Shown: in pieces, positions 36,447 to 45,427 of the stretch
Layout: each line of letters starts with the position of its first letter
Position numbering within the stretch: the stretch's first letter is position 1
From: Parasediminibacterium sp046546515
GTDB lineage: Bacteria > Bacteroidota > Bacteroidia > Chitinophagales > Chitinophagaceae
Reading direction: 5' to 3'
NCBI RefSeq assembly: GCF_046546515.1
Contig: NZ_JBKHKJ010000011.1
Span: 62,001 to 126,000, forward strand
DNA length: 64,000 nt
The notes under the pieces: model-generated
Seen by the model: only the letters and a program-made list of their open reading frames with translations
The model's database searches: none
What the model was told of the DNA's origin: nothing
Made by a program: the position numbers and the translations under genes

Positions 36447-37119
36447 TTCCTGTAAAGTCTTTTATTCTTTGCAATGGGTATTTGCAAAATACCGGTTTTG
36501 CAAGATCCCTGCTAGCGCACGAGACTTAATAATTAAGGGATGATGTCTCGCGCCTAATGCGTTTTCCTCGCTAGCGTACGAAACAAAAAAGAATTGCTGC
36601 TACCGCACGCCTTTGGAATATTCCCCGCTAGCACACGAGCTTAAATAAAAAGTTGGCTGCTGGTGCACGCCTGTGGCGTGTTCCCTTCGCTTCAATCCCT
36701 GCAAGTATTACATATCCCTTTTAGCCCAAACATAACATTCAGAAAGTTTCATTTTGTCGGAGGCTGGCTCCCCTCTCCCCCCGGAGAGGGGTTGGGGGTG
36801 AGGTCTAACTGACCACTGACCACTGACCACTGACCACTGACCACTGACTGCTAGCGCATGAAACAAAAAAAAATGCTGCTGGTTCACGCCACTTGCATAT
36901 TGCCTCTGCTACTATCTCACCATGCGGCAAACAAGTACTGCAAGGCACAAGCGGCACGTTTACACAGCCTCACAAAATTGTGGTCTACGCTATGGGCAAA
37001 CAATTTTATACCTACTTTTTGCCCAACAGCCCAAAGCAAGGTTTGCAACCCCCTATCTACTGCGTGTGTAACTTTGCTAAAAGGGTAGGAGTATAACAAG
37101 AATTACTATTTTTGAATGC
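36447..37119. repeat. GCTAGCGCACGA repeats, direct repeat A, heptamer array
   Basis: Copies of GCTAGCGCACGA-like words lie at about 36513, 36570, 36629 and 36850. Direct repeat copy A (36571-36806) matches copy B (37821-38116) almost throughout, apart from a 60-bp insertion in B. It ends with the CCCCTCTCCCCCCGGAGAGG hairpin (36769-36806). TGACCAC heptamers run at 36808-36849. A 76-residue ORF (36858-37088) starts inside a repeat and is not credible as a gene. Confidence 0.75.
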
Positions 37120-37569
37120 ATGAAACTTGATAAATATCCTGTAATTGTAGGCGAGGCTTCAATGGTTTTTGAGTTCATTAGCGAAGGCATCAATGGCAGG
37201 GTTTCAAAATTGGTTATTTATAGCGAGACACATTTGCATAATTTCTATAACTTAGGTTTCGGCGACAAGCATGAAACAACGGGTGAAATTGACGATGAAG
37301 TAGTTACTAATAATGGCGATAGCGAAAAAGTATTGGCTACAGTTGCCGCTACACTATACACGTTTACGGACAAGTTTCCTAATGCAATGGTCTTTGCAGC
37401 TGGCAGCACAAAAGCCCGTACAAGGCTTTATAGGATAGGGATAAGCAATAATATAGCAACGATTAGTGAAGATTTTGAAGTGTTTGGGCTTGTTGGCGAA
37501 AACACTTGGCTACATTTTCAAAAACAAATGGACTTTGAAGCATTTTTGGTAAAAAGAAAAAAGAAGTAA
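37120..37569 (+). CDS. DUF6934-like small protein
   Basis: 149 residues: YPVIVGEASMVFEFISEGINGRVSKLV at the start is split by a short turn, then YNLGFGDKHETTGEIDDEV, VLATVAATLYTFTDKFPNAM, VFAAGSTKARTRLYRIGIS and a Lys-rich end. I recognise the pattern as that of a Bacteroidota family annotated as DUF6934; the label is from memory. It sits 9 bp before a 50-residue ORF, and both lie between direct repeats A and B. A toxin-antitoxin-like pair is possible but unproven. Confidence 0.7.
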   Translation: MKLDKYPVIVGEASMVFEFISEGINGRVSKLVIYSETHLHNFYNLGFGDKHETTGEIDDEVVTNNGDSEKVLATVAATLYTFTDKFPNAMVFAAGSTKARTRLYRIGISNNIATISEDFEVFGLVGENTWLHFQKQMDFEAFLVKRKKK

Positions 37570-37578
37570 CTTTACACC

Positions 37579-37731
37579 ATGAAACAAGCAAAAAAAACAG
37601 ATAAGCACCCAACCATCATAAAGGTTGATAAAACCTTAGACAAGTACCTTGAAAAAAACTTGTTCAAGGAAAAAATAGATAAAGCCAACCATGTATTAAA
37701 AACAGTGGGCATCCCTAAATTTGAACATTAG
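37579..37731 (+). CDS. 50-aa Lys-rich partner of the DUF6934-like gene
   Basis: An ATG at 37579 opens a 50-codon frame ending TAG at 37731. The protein (MKQAKKTDKHPTIIKV, then DKTLDKYLEKNLFKEKIDKA) is basic and helical with alternating Lys/Glu. Spacing of 9 bp after the preceding stop suggests co-translation. The size and placement fit a second gene of a two-gene module. Confidence 0.6.
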   Translation: MKQAKKTDKHPTIIKVDKTLDKYLEKNLFKEKIDKANHVLKTVGIPKFEH

Positions 37732-38149
37732 CCAACTTGTGTCCCGTCCGTTTTAGACCAAATAATTAGTGGCTTATGCCTTAGGCTAAAGGCGTATTCC
37801 CTCCGCTAAAATCTCCCCCACTAGCGCACGAAACAAAAAAGAATTGCTGCTTGTGCACGCCTTTGGTATGTTCCCCGCTAGCACACGAGCTTAAATAAAA
37901 AGCGGGCTGCTAGCGCACGGCTTTTACGTGTGCCTTCGCTTAGCTTGTTTACAGTGTACTCCCCGTTGCTGGTGCACGCCTGTGGCGTGTTCCCTTCGCT
38001 TCAATCCCTGCAAGTATTACATATCCCTTTTACCCCAATCATAACATTCAGAAAGTTTCATTTTGTCGGAGGCTGGTTCCCCTCTCCCCCCGGAGAGGGG
38101 TTGGGGGTGAGGTCTCACTGACCACTCACCACTGACCACTCGCCACTAA
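37732..38149. repeat. Direct repeat B, hairpin repeat and heptamers
   Basis: Direct repeat copy B covers 37821-38116 and carries the same CTAGCGCACGAAACAAAAAA beginning as copy A. An extra 60 bp (about 37911-37970) is present in B only. It ends in the CCGGAGAGGGGTTGGGGGTG hairpin and degenerate ACTGACC heptamers (38117-38146). Confidence 0.8.
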
Positions 38150-38208
38150 AATCCTATATGGGGGAAATATGCCCCCATGAGCGTCCAAAAATGCCCCCAT
38201 ATAGGATT
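38150..38208. repeat. CCTATATGGGGG palindromic element, copy 2
   Basis: AATCCTATATGGGGG (38150-38164) and its exact reverse complement (38194-38208) flank 29 bp that contain a smaller GCCCCCATGAGCG stretch. Confidence 0.85.
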
Positions 38209-38317
38209 GTACTTTTTTTATTCCCGTATATCCTGCCCAATTTTACACAGTTAAGCCCATCCTCCAGCTAGCAACCAGTAGGGATAGGCAATTATGCATA
38301 AAATAATTTAAAAAACA

Positions 38318-38752
38318 ATGAAAAAAGAACGTCTATTGGCAGCATCGCTTTACATCAATTCATCTCTTACACACGAAGAAGTGGCAGGTATCGTAAACGT
38401 GTCTATTAGCAGTATTGCCCGATGGGCTCAAACCGACAAATGGAAGTTGCAGCGTACCGCTAGGCAGGTTACCGCCGAACAAATTATTGCCAACTATTAT
38501 ACACTCATAGCCGATATTCAGTCACAAGCCTTAGAAGAAAATCGGCAGCTCACGCCGATAGAGGTAAACAACCTGCACAAGATGGCGGCTAGCATAGAAA
38601 AACTCAATAGTAAACTTAGCCTCGGCAATTATTACAAGATACTCAACGAGTTCGCAAGCGAGCTAATGCAATACGACATAGAAGCCGCAAAAATCTTAGG
38701 TAAATACATGATGGAATTTCTGAATAGAAAAGGAAAGCAACTTGAGCCTTAG
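38318..38752 (+). CDS. HTH protein resembling phage terminase-small/DUF1804
   Basis: 144 residues. The N-terminal HTH reads LTHEEVAGIVNVSISSIARW (18-37), then TDKWKLQRTARQVTAEQIIANYY and a helical tail with LTPIEVNNLHKMAASIEKLN. The pattern resembles the small DNA-binding proteins beside terminases of Mu-like phages. No large terminase, portal or tail gene is present, so it is a lone remnant or has been co-opted. Confidence 0.6.
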   Translation: MKKERLLAASLYINSSLTHEEVAGIVNVSISSIARWAQTDKWKLQRTARQVTAEQIIANYYTLIADIQSQALEENRQLTPIEVNNLHKMAASIEKLNSKLSLGNYYKILNEFASELMQYDIEAAKILGKYMMEFLNRKGKQLEP

Positions 38753-38844
38753 AACGCTTAAACAAGCCCCGAAAGGGTGTCGATACTACCGATGAGTATA
38801 GACATCGCATAAAATCGGGAGTCAAGATTTTACTAATAAAAAAA

Positions 38845-38932
38845 CGCACATTTCACTTATATATCATGCACAAACAAAGCAGGTTTCACTCAAAAAGAAA
38901 GCACTTTTCACGCACAAATCACTCACTACCTT
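38845..38932. repeat. 11-nt-period array, CACGCACAAAT family
   Basis: Eight 11-nt units in phase: CGCACATTTCA, CTTATATATCA, TGCACAAACAA, AGCAGGTTTCA, CTCAAAAAGAA, AGCACTTTTCA, CGCACAAATCA, CTCACTACCTT. TCACTCAC and ACGCACAAA words are shared with the arrays at 2225 (complement) and 7126. Confidence 0.75.
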
Positions 38933-39060
38933 TCAAGATAAATCATTGATTATCATGCTACTAGCAAATAAAAAAGCCGCAATTTCATTTTCAGGAAAGC
39001 TTGATGCCATATACAACAGCACCAATAACCATTCTTTTTTACCCAAAAGCCCAAAGCTAT

Positions 39061-39068
39061 TAACTTTG
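39061..39068 (+). promoter_or_regulatory. Candidate -7 box of the YhcG-like gene
   Basis: TAACTTTG matches TAnnTTTG, 17 nt before the ATG at 39086. Confidence 0.35.
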
Positions 39069-39085
39069 GAAAGCATTAAAATTGT

Positions 39086-39598
39086 ATGAACAATAACGAT
39101 AGTACAACTATAATAAAGGAGGGTGAGTATGCAGCCATACTACAACAGGCAATAGTAGAAATTCGCACAGCCCGCAAATCGAATGCCCGGCAAATGAATA
39201 GCGCTACCAATTCCGTGTATTGGAACCTAGGCAAACTACTGTTTGAAAAACAATTGGTAGAGGGATATGGCAGTGGGGTGGTGAAACAATTGTCTATTGA
39301 TTTGAAGATTGAGTTTCCCGAAATGGGTTTGTCCCCACGCAATTTGTGGAACATGAAACGCTTTTATGAGCGTTATTATCAGGCTGATACAAAACTGCTA
39401 CAGCTTGTAGCAGTTTTGCCTTGGGGGCATAACTTATTGTTAAGTAATAAGGTAAAGGAAGACAACCAAATAAAATTCTACGCAAAAGAAACGCTTGCCC
39501 AAGGCTGGTCAAGAGATTTGTTACTCAATACCCTAAAGATGGATACCTATTCATCAGTGGCAAATAAAAAGATACTTCAGGTGCAGCAAAGCTGTTGA
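39086..39598 (+). CDS. Truncated YhcG-like protein, DUF1016 N-terminal domain only
   Basis: 170 residues. NSVYWNLGKLLFEKQ, YGSGVVKQLSIDLKIEFPEM, GLSPRNLWNMKRFYERY, LPWGHNLLL and AQGWSRDLLL are in the order of the DUF1016 N-terminal domain. Full YhcG proteins have about 350 residues with a C-terminal PDDEXK nuclease; here translation stops right after the N-terminal domain, and no nuclease motif follows in the next 160 bp. It could be a decayed gene or a stand-alone DNA-targeting domain. Confidence 0.8.
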   Translation: MNNNDSTTIIKEGEYAAILQQAIVEIRTARKSNARQMNSATNSVYWNLGKLLFEKQLVEGYGSGVVKQLSIDLKIEFPEMGLSPRNLWNMKRFYERYYQADTKLLQLVAVLPWGHNLLLSNKVKEDNQIKFYAKETLAQGWSRDLLLNTLKMDTYSSVANKKILQVQQSC

Positions 39599-39761
39599 GC
39601 ATGAATTGTAACATCCATTTTGATGCTATTGGAGGCTTAGGCAGGTTCCTGATATTCTTTGCGCATTGTGGGGACTAGAAAATTTGCCTATTACAAGTTT
39701 TAATATTTGGTGAGGCAAGTGAGAAAAAAGGATGGTCGTAATTTCGCTAAAATTAAAGAAA

Positions 39762-40154
39762 TTACCCCACAGGCATTATGTCATTTAGCATTTGCATAAT
39801 CAATGGCTTTTCAATATAGCTGGTAATTTTTTTATTGTTGGCTGCTTTTTCTTTATCGGCAGGGTTGATAGATGCCGATAGTATGTGGATAGTAAATTTA
39901 TCTTTAACTACTGGGGCCAGCTGTTCAAAAGCATCTAAGAAATCCCAGCCGGTAAACGGGTTCATATAAATATCGAGCAATAAAACCGTTTCAGGGGCAG
40001 TATCGTCTGTATAGTCGGATTTTATATGTTCCAAGGCTTCTTCCGAGTTGATGAATAATCGTATAATGCTATCGGGCAATGTTTTTTCAATAAGTATATG
40101 GCAAAGTATATTATTAATACGGTCATCATCTACTATAATGAATTTTTGAATCAT
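39762..40154 (-). CDS. Single-domain response regulator receiver
   Basis: 130 residues, a receiver only: IIVDDD (6-11), phosphoacceptor D61 in LLLDIYMNPFTGWDFL, a Ser switch in ILSAS and Lys in YIEKP. An insertion (NPFT) after the Asp and a long loop before it are typical of Bacteroidota lone receivers of the CheY type. The kinase is not in the window. Confidence 0.85.
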   Translation of the reverse strand: MIQKFIIVDDDRINNILCHILIEKTLPDSIIRLFINSEEALEHIKSDYTDDTAPETVLLLDIYMNPFTGWDFLDAFEQLAPVVKDKFTIHILSASINPADKEKAANNKKITSYIEKPLIMQMLNDIMPVG

Positions 40155-40369
40155 CGGATATTGGATTTATGTATGGGCTACCGCTGTTTAAGACGGCAGC
40201 AATTAAAATTAGCATTACAAAATTGAAGCATGGTGTTAAAAGCATAACCGTTCTAGGATTTGAACGGCTTTCTTCAACCTTTAATTTAGCAATACTAATG
40301 TAGTACTAGGTAAAAATAATGCTTGATTGGGAATATTGAACACATTAAATTGTATTAATAGCAAATATT

Positions 40370-40897
40370 TTATCTTATCATGATTTCCTTTGACTTACGG
40401 ATGTTTTCTTCTGTTTTGGTAATAAGCCTGATAATATTGAGATTTAATCCTTCAGCTTTGTTTTCAATTTTGCTTGCCTCAATTTTTAATATATAGTTTT
40501 CGTCAACTGCACATTTTTTATAATTTTCATCCACTATGTTATTATCTACCATAAATAAGGTAGCCTCTTTTTTCAAGTTGGTATATTTTAATTTTATTTC
40601 ATTGTATGTAATCCATTTGGGTACATATTCCTTTTTTGTTGTAATAACTATTTCACCATAGTATGGTTTCTTATCTATAATTGTGTCTTTATGCTTTACA
40701 TCAATAGAATCAATAAGCTTGGGGTCCAATGAACCCAAACCATAACCGCTAACAAGTTGGCCATTTACAAAATATAGCGGGTTCGGTTTTGTATTAAATT
40801 TAGCGGGAGTAAATACAGGGGGAATAGAGCCATTTTGATGCTGGGCAAATGCATTTAATGCAAGTAATAAGGATGCAATAATTAATAATGGCTTCAT
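40370..40897 (-). CDS. Secreted mini-protein with TonB-plug-like core
   Basis: 175 residues with a signal peptide (1-18, ending AFAQ). NPLYFVNGQLVSGYGLGSLD then LIDSIDVKHKDT and YYGEIVITTKK follow the plug pattern PLYVVDG...L.P.DI.SI.V.....YG..GVI.ITTKK of TonB-dependent receptors, without carboxypeptidase-like or barrel domains. A stand-alone plug is unusual. The remaining C-terminal helix is charged. Function unknown. Confidence 0.6.
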   Translation of the reverse strand: MKPLLIIASLLLALNAFAQHQNGSIPPVFTPAKFNTKPNPLYFVNGQLVSGYGLGSLDPKLIDSIDVKHKDTIIDKKPYYGEIVITTKKEYVPKWITYNEIKLKYTNLKKEATLFMVDNNIVDENYKKCAVDENYILKIEASKIENKAEGLNLNIIRLITKTEENIRKSKEIMIR

Positions 40898-40956
40898 ATT
40901 GGTATTCGTTTTATAATTAGGTTGGAAATCTACCGAGCTTAGGCTTTTGAAGATTT

Positions 40957-41823
40957 TTATATATATTTCTTATACAAAGTATATAAAATCCTTTTGTCTG
41001 ACTCACTCATGGTGCGGGACGTATCCTGCATAAAATGCCGTTTAAATGCTATAACTGCTTTTACAGAATCTTTTGTGTCGTAGCCAATAAGCCGCAAGGC
41101 TTCTAAACTGTTAAAGTATTCAGGCACCACAAGGCTTTGCGGAATGGGATCGTACCAAAGCCCAAAACCATAAGTTGACAATAATTTCCAAGGGAAAAAA
41201 ACACTGGGGTCGTCTTTTCTCGTAGGGGCTACATCGGCATGGCCAATAAAATTGGTTGTGGGTATGTTGTAGGTTTTCTTTAAGGTGTCCAAAAGGTTTA
41301 GTAAGGCATATACCTGCTGCGTGGGAAAGGGTTCCCTGCCATTATTGTCTAGTTCTATGCCGATAGAACTAGAATTAATATCTGTCACGTTCCCCCACTT
41401 GCTATTGCCTGCATGCCATGCCCTAAGGTAGTTGTTTAATAAATGGTGGATAGTGCCATCCCTGCAAATAACGTAATGTGCGCTTACCTGCGTGCGGGTA
41501 ATGCTGAATGTATAAAAGGTTTGCCCACAACTATCCTGGGCGGTATGGTGGATTATTACAAAATTTGGCTTCCGCAAGTTGAAATTGGGCGTGCCAGCAG
41601 TATGTGCATCGTATAAGAGGGAATCAATAGGATTAGTTGTAGCAGGCGGAACCAGAGGCACAGGCGGCAGTTTCACAAAAAATGTGTCGTGTACTATGCC
41701 AAATGGGGGAGTGGGTGTGGTGGGTATAGGATTAGTTGCCCCAGTAGCAGCAGGGTATTGCTTGTGGCCGCAGCCCCATACAATAGCCGCAAGTAATAAA
41801 ATAAGAAGTACCTTTTTTATCAT
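40957..41823 (-). CDS. N-acetylmuramoyl-L-alanine amidase lipoprotein (AmiD-like)
   Basis: 288 residues. The lipobox IVWGC gives an acylated Cys18, then a Pro/Thr-rich spacer. The Amidase_2 fold has a zinc His in VIIHHTAQ (H92), HAGNSKWG, and the second His/Asp cluster GHADVAPTRKDDP (194-206). A C-terminal segment (about 225-288) resembles peptidoglycan-binding helices. It cuts the amide link between MurNAc and the stem peptide, probably at the outer membrane for turnover. Confidence 0.92.
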   Translation of the reverse strand: MIKKVLLILLLAAIVWGCGHKQYPAATGATNPIPTTPTPPFGIVHDTFFVKLPPVPLVPPATTNPIDSLLYDAHTAGTPNFNLRKPNFVIIHHTAQDSCGQTFYTFSITRTQVSAHYVICRDGTIHHLLNNYLRAWHAGNSKWGNVTDINSSSIGIELDNNGREPFPTQQVYALLNLLDTLKKTYNIPTTNFIGHADVAPTRKDDPSVFFPWKLLSTYGFGLWYDPIPQSLVVPEYFNSLEALRLIGYDTKDSVKAVIAFKRHFMQDTSRTMSESDKRILYTLYKKYI

Positions 41824-41905
41824 GATTCAGGTTAATGCGTAGCAATATACAAAAAAAAGCCTCTTAAAACTTACAGGGTTCAAAACACTTTAAAGGTTTG
41901 TACCT

Positions 41906-43846
41906 TTAATTAGGCACCACCAGCTTATTGTTGTTCCCATTTAGTTCAGCCAGTCGCTTTGTAGGATCTATTTCTATGCTTTTCAATTCAGTAATACTAC
42001 GATTGGTTGTAAATTGGTATTCTGGGTTGGTCCATTTCCATTCTTGCTCAACTGTTCGTGGCAAGTTGTTCTCAGCAGGCTTAGCCCCATACATTAGGCT
42101 TAGGGGTATATAATGCAGCTCTTGTGTGCCATCTTTAAATGTAAGCAATACATCTATGGGCATGGGCATTTTCCCAATGCGTTTTAGTGTAACTTGTGTT
42201 TTATTATTAACTAAGTCAATATTGCCAATGGCATAATCTATTGTCTTGGTGCTGTAAACCCAATACTCCTTGTACCATTGCAAGGCCATGCCGCTTACTT
42301 TTTCGGCTATGCGCACAAAGTCGTTTGCATTGGGGTGCTTGAAACGCCACTGGTTGTAATATTCGTGCAAAATAACATCTAGCACGCTATCCCCAACAAT
42401 ATAACCTAGCTGGGAGAGGAAAACCGATCCTTTGTTATAAGCCGCATCAGAATAACCAAAATTGGTATTGAAATGGTCTGCGTGGGTGGTCAAAGGTTCT
42501 TCGTAAGGGCTTGACGCTAAGTCGAAATAACTGGCATAACTTTCTGCGTGCCTTAATGGCAAGCTGTTTTTCTCTTTTTCATTTTTGGCTGCTATTTTTG
42601 CTTTTGTGGTATTACTGGTGTAGGGCGACACGGCAGCCCAGTTGTTGTTGTAATAACTGGTTACTTCGCCTTCAGCATAAGTGGTAAAGCCTTCATCCAT
42701 CCACGCAAATAGGCTTTCATTGGTGCCTAGCAGGTGTTGGTACCAATTGTGCATCCATTCATGAAAAACCCCGCCCAAGCCCGGGCCACGCAGCAAGGTA
42801 GCCATGGCATACTCCATCCCCCCATCGCCGCCTTGTATAAATGAATATTGCGGGTAAGGGTATTTGCCAAACCTTTTTTCTATAAATGGCAATACTTTCT
42901 CGGCGCTCCACAAAACATTGTTCCAAAGGCTATCGGTTTGTTTAGTCCCTTTCTTGTAAAAGGCATTTAAAACAACATCGCCTATTTTTTTAGATAAGTG
43001 TATATAATCGGGGTCTGCCGCCCATACGAAATCGTGTATGTTTTCGCCTTTAAAGTTCCAAGTGATGGTGTTGCTTTTTATAGCAGGCACTTTTGTACCA
43101 TTGTCTTCATACCCAAAACCAATGGCATTTGGGTTTTGCAACATGCCTGTGGCAGCAACCATATAGGTTTTGTCAAGCGTTATTTTCACGTCATAATCGC
43201 CCCAAACGCCATAAAACTCACGGGCTATATAAGGGTTGGCATTCCAGCCTTGGTAGTCGTATTCCACCATTTTAGGGTACCATTGGCTCATGCTATATCG
43301 TATGCCCTCTGCATTGTCCCGGCCGCTACGGCGTATTTGTATGGGTACTTGTGCTTCAAAAACCAAGTCAAAGGATACTTTGCTTTTGGGCAATATTGGC
43401 TTGCTCAGTTTTACTTCCAGTATGGTTTCATGGCCTATCAGCTTTTGCTCAACCCCATTTATTTTAATGCTTTGCACATGCTGGTAGCCAATTTGGTCGT
43501 CGGTCAATTTGCTGATACGGTCTTTTACCCTGCTGTCCCAGTCTAAAATAGGGTTGCCTTGCCTGTCTGTGCCAAAACTGGTTTTGCCCAGCTCCCTGCT
43601 GCGCACATCCATGCTGCTGTTTGGCTGGAAAGCATTCCAGTACAAATGGAAGAATATCCTGTTAAGCGTATCGGGCGAATTGTTCCAATAATCTATTTGC
43701 TCTGTACCAGAAAATCGGTTGGTGGTCACATCTAGCTGCACGTTGATGCCATACTTAATATACTGCTGCCAACGGTCGGGCTGGCCAATAGAAACAAGAT
43801 AGAAAACAGAACACAATAAAAACGCCATCGATCCCGCCTTTGCCAT
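41906..43846 (-). CDS. M1-family metallopeptidase
   Basis: 646 residues with an N-terminal signal (about 1-21). The zinc site is HEWMH (362-366) with the third ligand E385, the HExxH-x18-E spacing of M1 aminopeptidases. The substrate-recognition loop GGDGGMEYA stands where GAMEN is usual. The N-terminal beta domain (IKYGINVQLDVTTNRFSGTE) and C-terminal helical part are as in Bacteroidota M1 enzymes. Periplasmic or secreted aminopeptidase. Confidence 0.93.
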   Translation of the reverse strand: MAKAGSMAFLLCSVFYLVSIGQPDRWQQYIKYGINVQLDVTTNRFSGTEQIDYWNNSPDTLNRIFFHLYWNAFQPNSSMDVRSRELGKTSFGTDRQGNPILDWDSRVKDRISKLTDDQIGYQHVQSIKINGVEQKLIGHETILEVKLSKPILPKSKVSFDLVFEAQVPIQIRRSGRDNAEGIRYSMSQWYPKMVEYDYQGWNANPYIAREFYGVWGDYDVKITLDKTYMVAATGMLQNPNAIGFGYEDNGTKVPAIKSNTITWNFKGENIHDFVWAADPDYIHLSKKIGDVVLNAFYKKGTKQTDSLWNNVLWSAEKVLPFIEKRFGKYPYPQYSFIQGGDGGMEYAMATLLRGPGLGGVFHEWMHNWYQHLLGTNESLFAWMDEGFTTYAEGEVTSYYNNNWAAVSPYTSNTTKAKIAAKNEKEKNSLPLRHAESYASYFDLASSPYEEPLTTHADHFNTNFGYSDAAYNKGSVFLSQLGYIVGDSVLDVILHEYYNQWRFKHPNANDFVRIAEKVSGMALQWYKEYWVYSTKTIDYAIGNIDLVNNKTQVTLKRIGKMPMPIDVLLTFKDGTQELHYIPLSLMYGAKPAENNLPRTVEQEWKWTNPEYQFTTNRSITELKSIEIDPTKRLAELNGNNNKLVVPN

Positions 43847-43996
43847 AGATACATTTTATTTTAGTAAAGTAACAAAGATGAGTAATTCAAAGCATATCAT
43901 ATATCACTGATTAAATGATTTGCATGATTTTAATGATGGGAGCCTTGGATTTATAGCGTTGTTACTACTCACCATCTAGTTAAACAGTAAGCCTTA

Positions 43997-44467
43997 CTAT
44001 TTAACTATGCGGTGCGTAATCAATTTTGCTGGGTTACCCGCATAAGTACCAGGCTTTTTAATATTTTTTGTTACCACTGCACCTGCACCAATTACTACAT
44101 TGTCGCAAATAGTTACGGGAAGGATGGTGGCATTGCTGCCAATGGATACATGGTTGCCAATGTGGGTTGGTTTCCAAAGCTCTTTTTGCCCATTGGCGGG
44201 CTCGCCAGTGCTAAATAAGTCATTGATAAACATTACCCCATGGCCAATAAAACAATTATCCCCAATGGTTACCAGCTCGCAGATAAAACTGTGCGATTGT
44301 ATGCGGCAGCGTTTGCCTATTGTTACGTCTTTCTGTATTTCGGTAAATGGGCCTACAAAGCTATCTTGCCCTATGGTGCAGCCATATAAATTTACAGGTT
44401 CAACTATGGTTACGTTCTCCCCAAAACTGACATCTTTTATACCAACTGAAAGTTCCTTGTATTGCAT
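43997..44467 (-). CDS. WlbB-like left-handed beta-helix N-acetyltransferase
   Basis: 156 residues made of hexapeptide repeats (VTIVEPVNLYGCTIGQDSFV, VTIGKRCRIQSHSFI, THIGNHVSIGSNATI, VVIGAGAVVTKN). The GHGVMF/FINDLF stretch is typical of UDP-2-acetamido-3-amino-2,3-dideoxyglucuronate N-acetyltransferases. With the WlbA-like dehydrogenase 1 kb upstream this suggests synthesis of a di-N-acetylated glucuronate for surface polysaccharide. The aminotransferase step (WlbC-type) is not in the window. Confidence 0.8.
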   Translation of the reverse strand: MQYKELSVGIKDVSFGENVTIVEPVNLYGCTIGQDSFVGPFTEIQKDVTIGKRCRIQSHSFICELVTIGDNCFIGHGVMFINDLFSTGEPANGQKELWKPTHIGNHVSIGSNATILPVTICDNVVIGAGAVVTKNIKKPGTYAGNPAKLITHRIVK

Positions 44468-44517
44468 GGAGTGCTTTTAATTAAAGCAAAGATGATGTGG
44501 TTGTTTTAAATAAGCTA

Positions 44518-45246
44518 TTATATTTTAAACCCAACACCAATGCCCCATGTACGGTATTTGTTGTTGTCGTTTGCACTATTGTTTGTTTGGGTTGAATTGA
44601 TTTTTGTAAGCCCTAAACCATAGTTAATACCCAGCATAAAGTTCTTGAATTCTATGCCCCCGCCGAAGTTTAAACCAAAATCAAACCTTTTTAGCTTGTC
44701 GTACGAAGCATCTTCCTGCGCTGAAGTAGTTGGATTGTCGTTGTTGTACTTAATATCTGATGAGGAGTTCGTAACAACTCCTCCAATATTTGTTTCGGAA
44801 GTTGACCTGCCACTTAACCCCATTTCAACATAGGGGCCGCCTGCTACAAATAGCCTTGTATCTGGCGCTAATGGGAATTTAATTGCAAGGTTTAGCGGCA
44901 CTTGCAAATAAAGGGGACGGAAGCTAGACTTTACATAATTACTTGTTGTGCTACTGGTAAAATAGGTATTGGATTTTGCACCCTGCCCATTGAGCAACAA
45001 CCCTGTTTGTACAGAAACTATAGAAGCTACTGGTATATCTGCAATAAAACCTGCATGGAAACTGCTAAGCCCCTTGGCATCATTTACGCCTCCATTGTCA
45101 TTTATTGAAATATTGGCGAGGTTGTAACCACCCCTTAGGTAAATGCCTCCCGGATTTGACTTAGATTCGCTTGCTTCTGATTGTGCTTGTGCATTGCCTA
45201 TTACTGCTGCAACAAAAATTGCCATTGATAATGCATACTTTTTCAT
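44518..45246 (-). CDS. PorT-like outer-membrane beta-barrel protein
   Basis: 242 residues. Signal peptide about 1-21 (ending AQAQ); GIYLRGGYNLANIS begins the eight-strand PorT/OmpW-like barrel, and the protein ends RTWGIGVGFKI with a terminal aromatic/hydrophobic strand. It interrupts the sugar genes but is read in the same direction. Specific role unknown. Confidence 0.85.
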   Translation of the reverse strand: MKKYALSMAIFVAAVIGNAQAQSEASESKSNPGGIYLRGGYNLANISINDNGGVNDAKGLSSFHAGFIADIPVASIVSVQTGLLLNGQGAKSNTYFTSSTTSNYVKSSFRPLYLQVPLNLAIKFPLAPDTRLFVAGGPYVEMGLSGRSTSETNIGGVVTNSSSDIKYNNDNPTTSAQEDASYDKLKRFDFGLNFGGGIEFKNFMLGINYGLGLTKINSTQTNNSANDNNKYRTWGIGVGFKI

Positions 45247-45427
45247 AATTCATATTTTACATGTAATATTCCTAAATATGTGCCAATGGGTAAAATAGAC
45301 AAAAGCAGGTGCAATAAATAACACTTTTGGTATGAAAGACAAAAATTGTGTGCAAGATGTTCTACAAAATAGAATGGTTAGAAGTATGTTGCTGTTAGAT
45401 TTTGGCAACTTTTGGAAAGTTACCCAA

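Noticed and set aside
36858..37088. Plus-strand ORF of 76 aa
   Set aside because: It starts inside a GCTAGCGCACGA-type repeat and has no coding signal.
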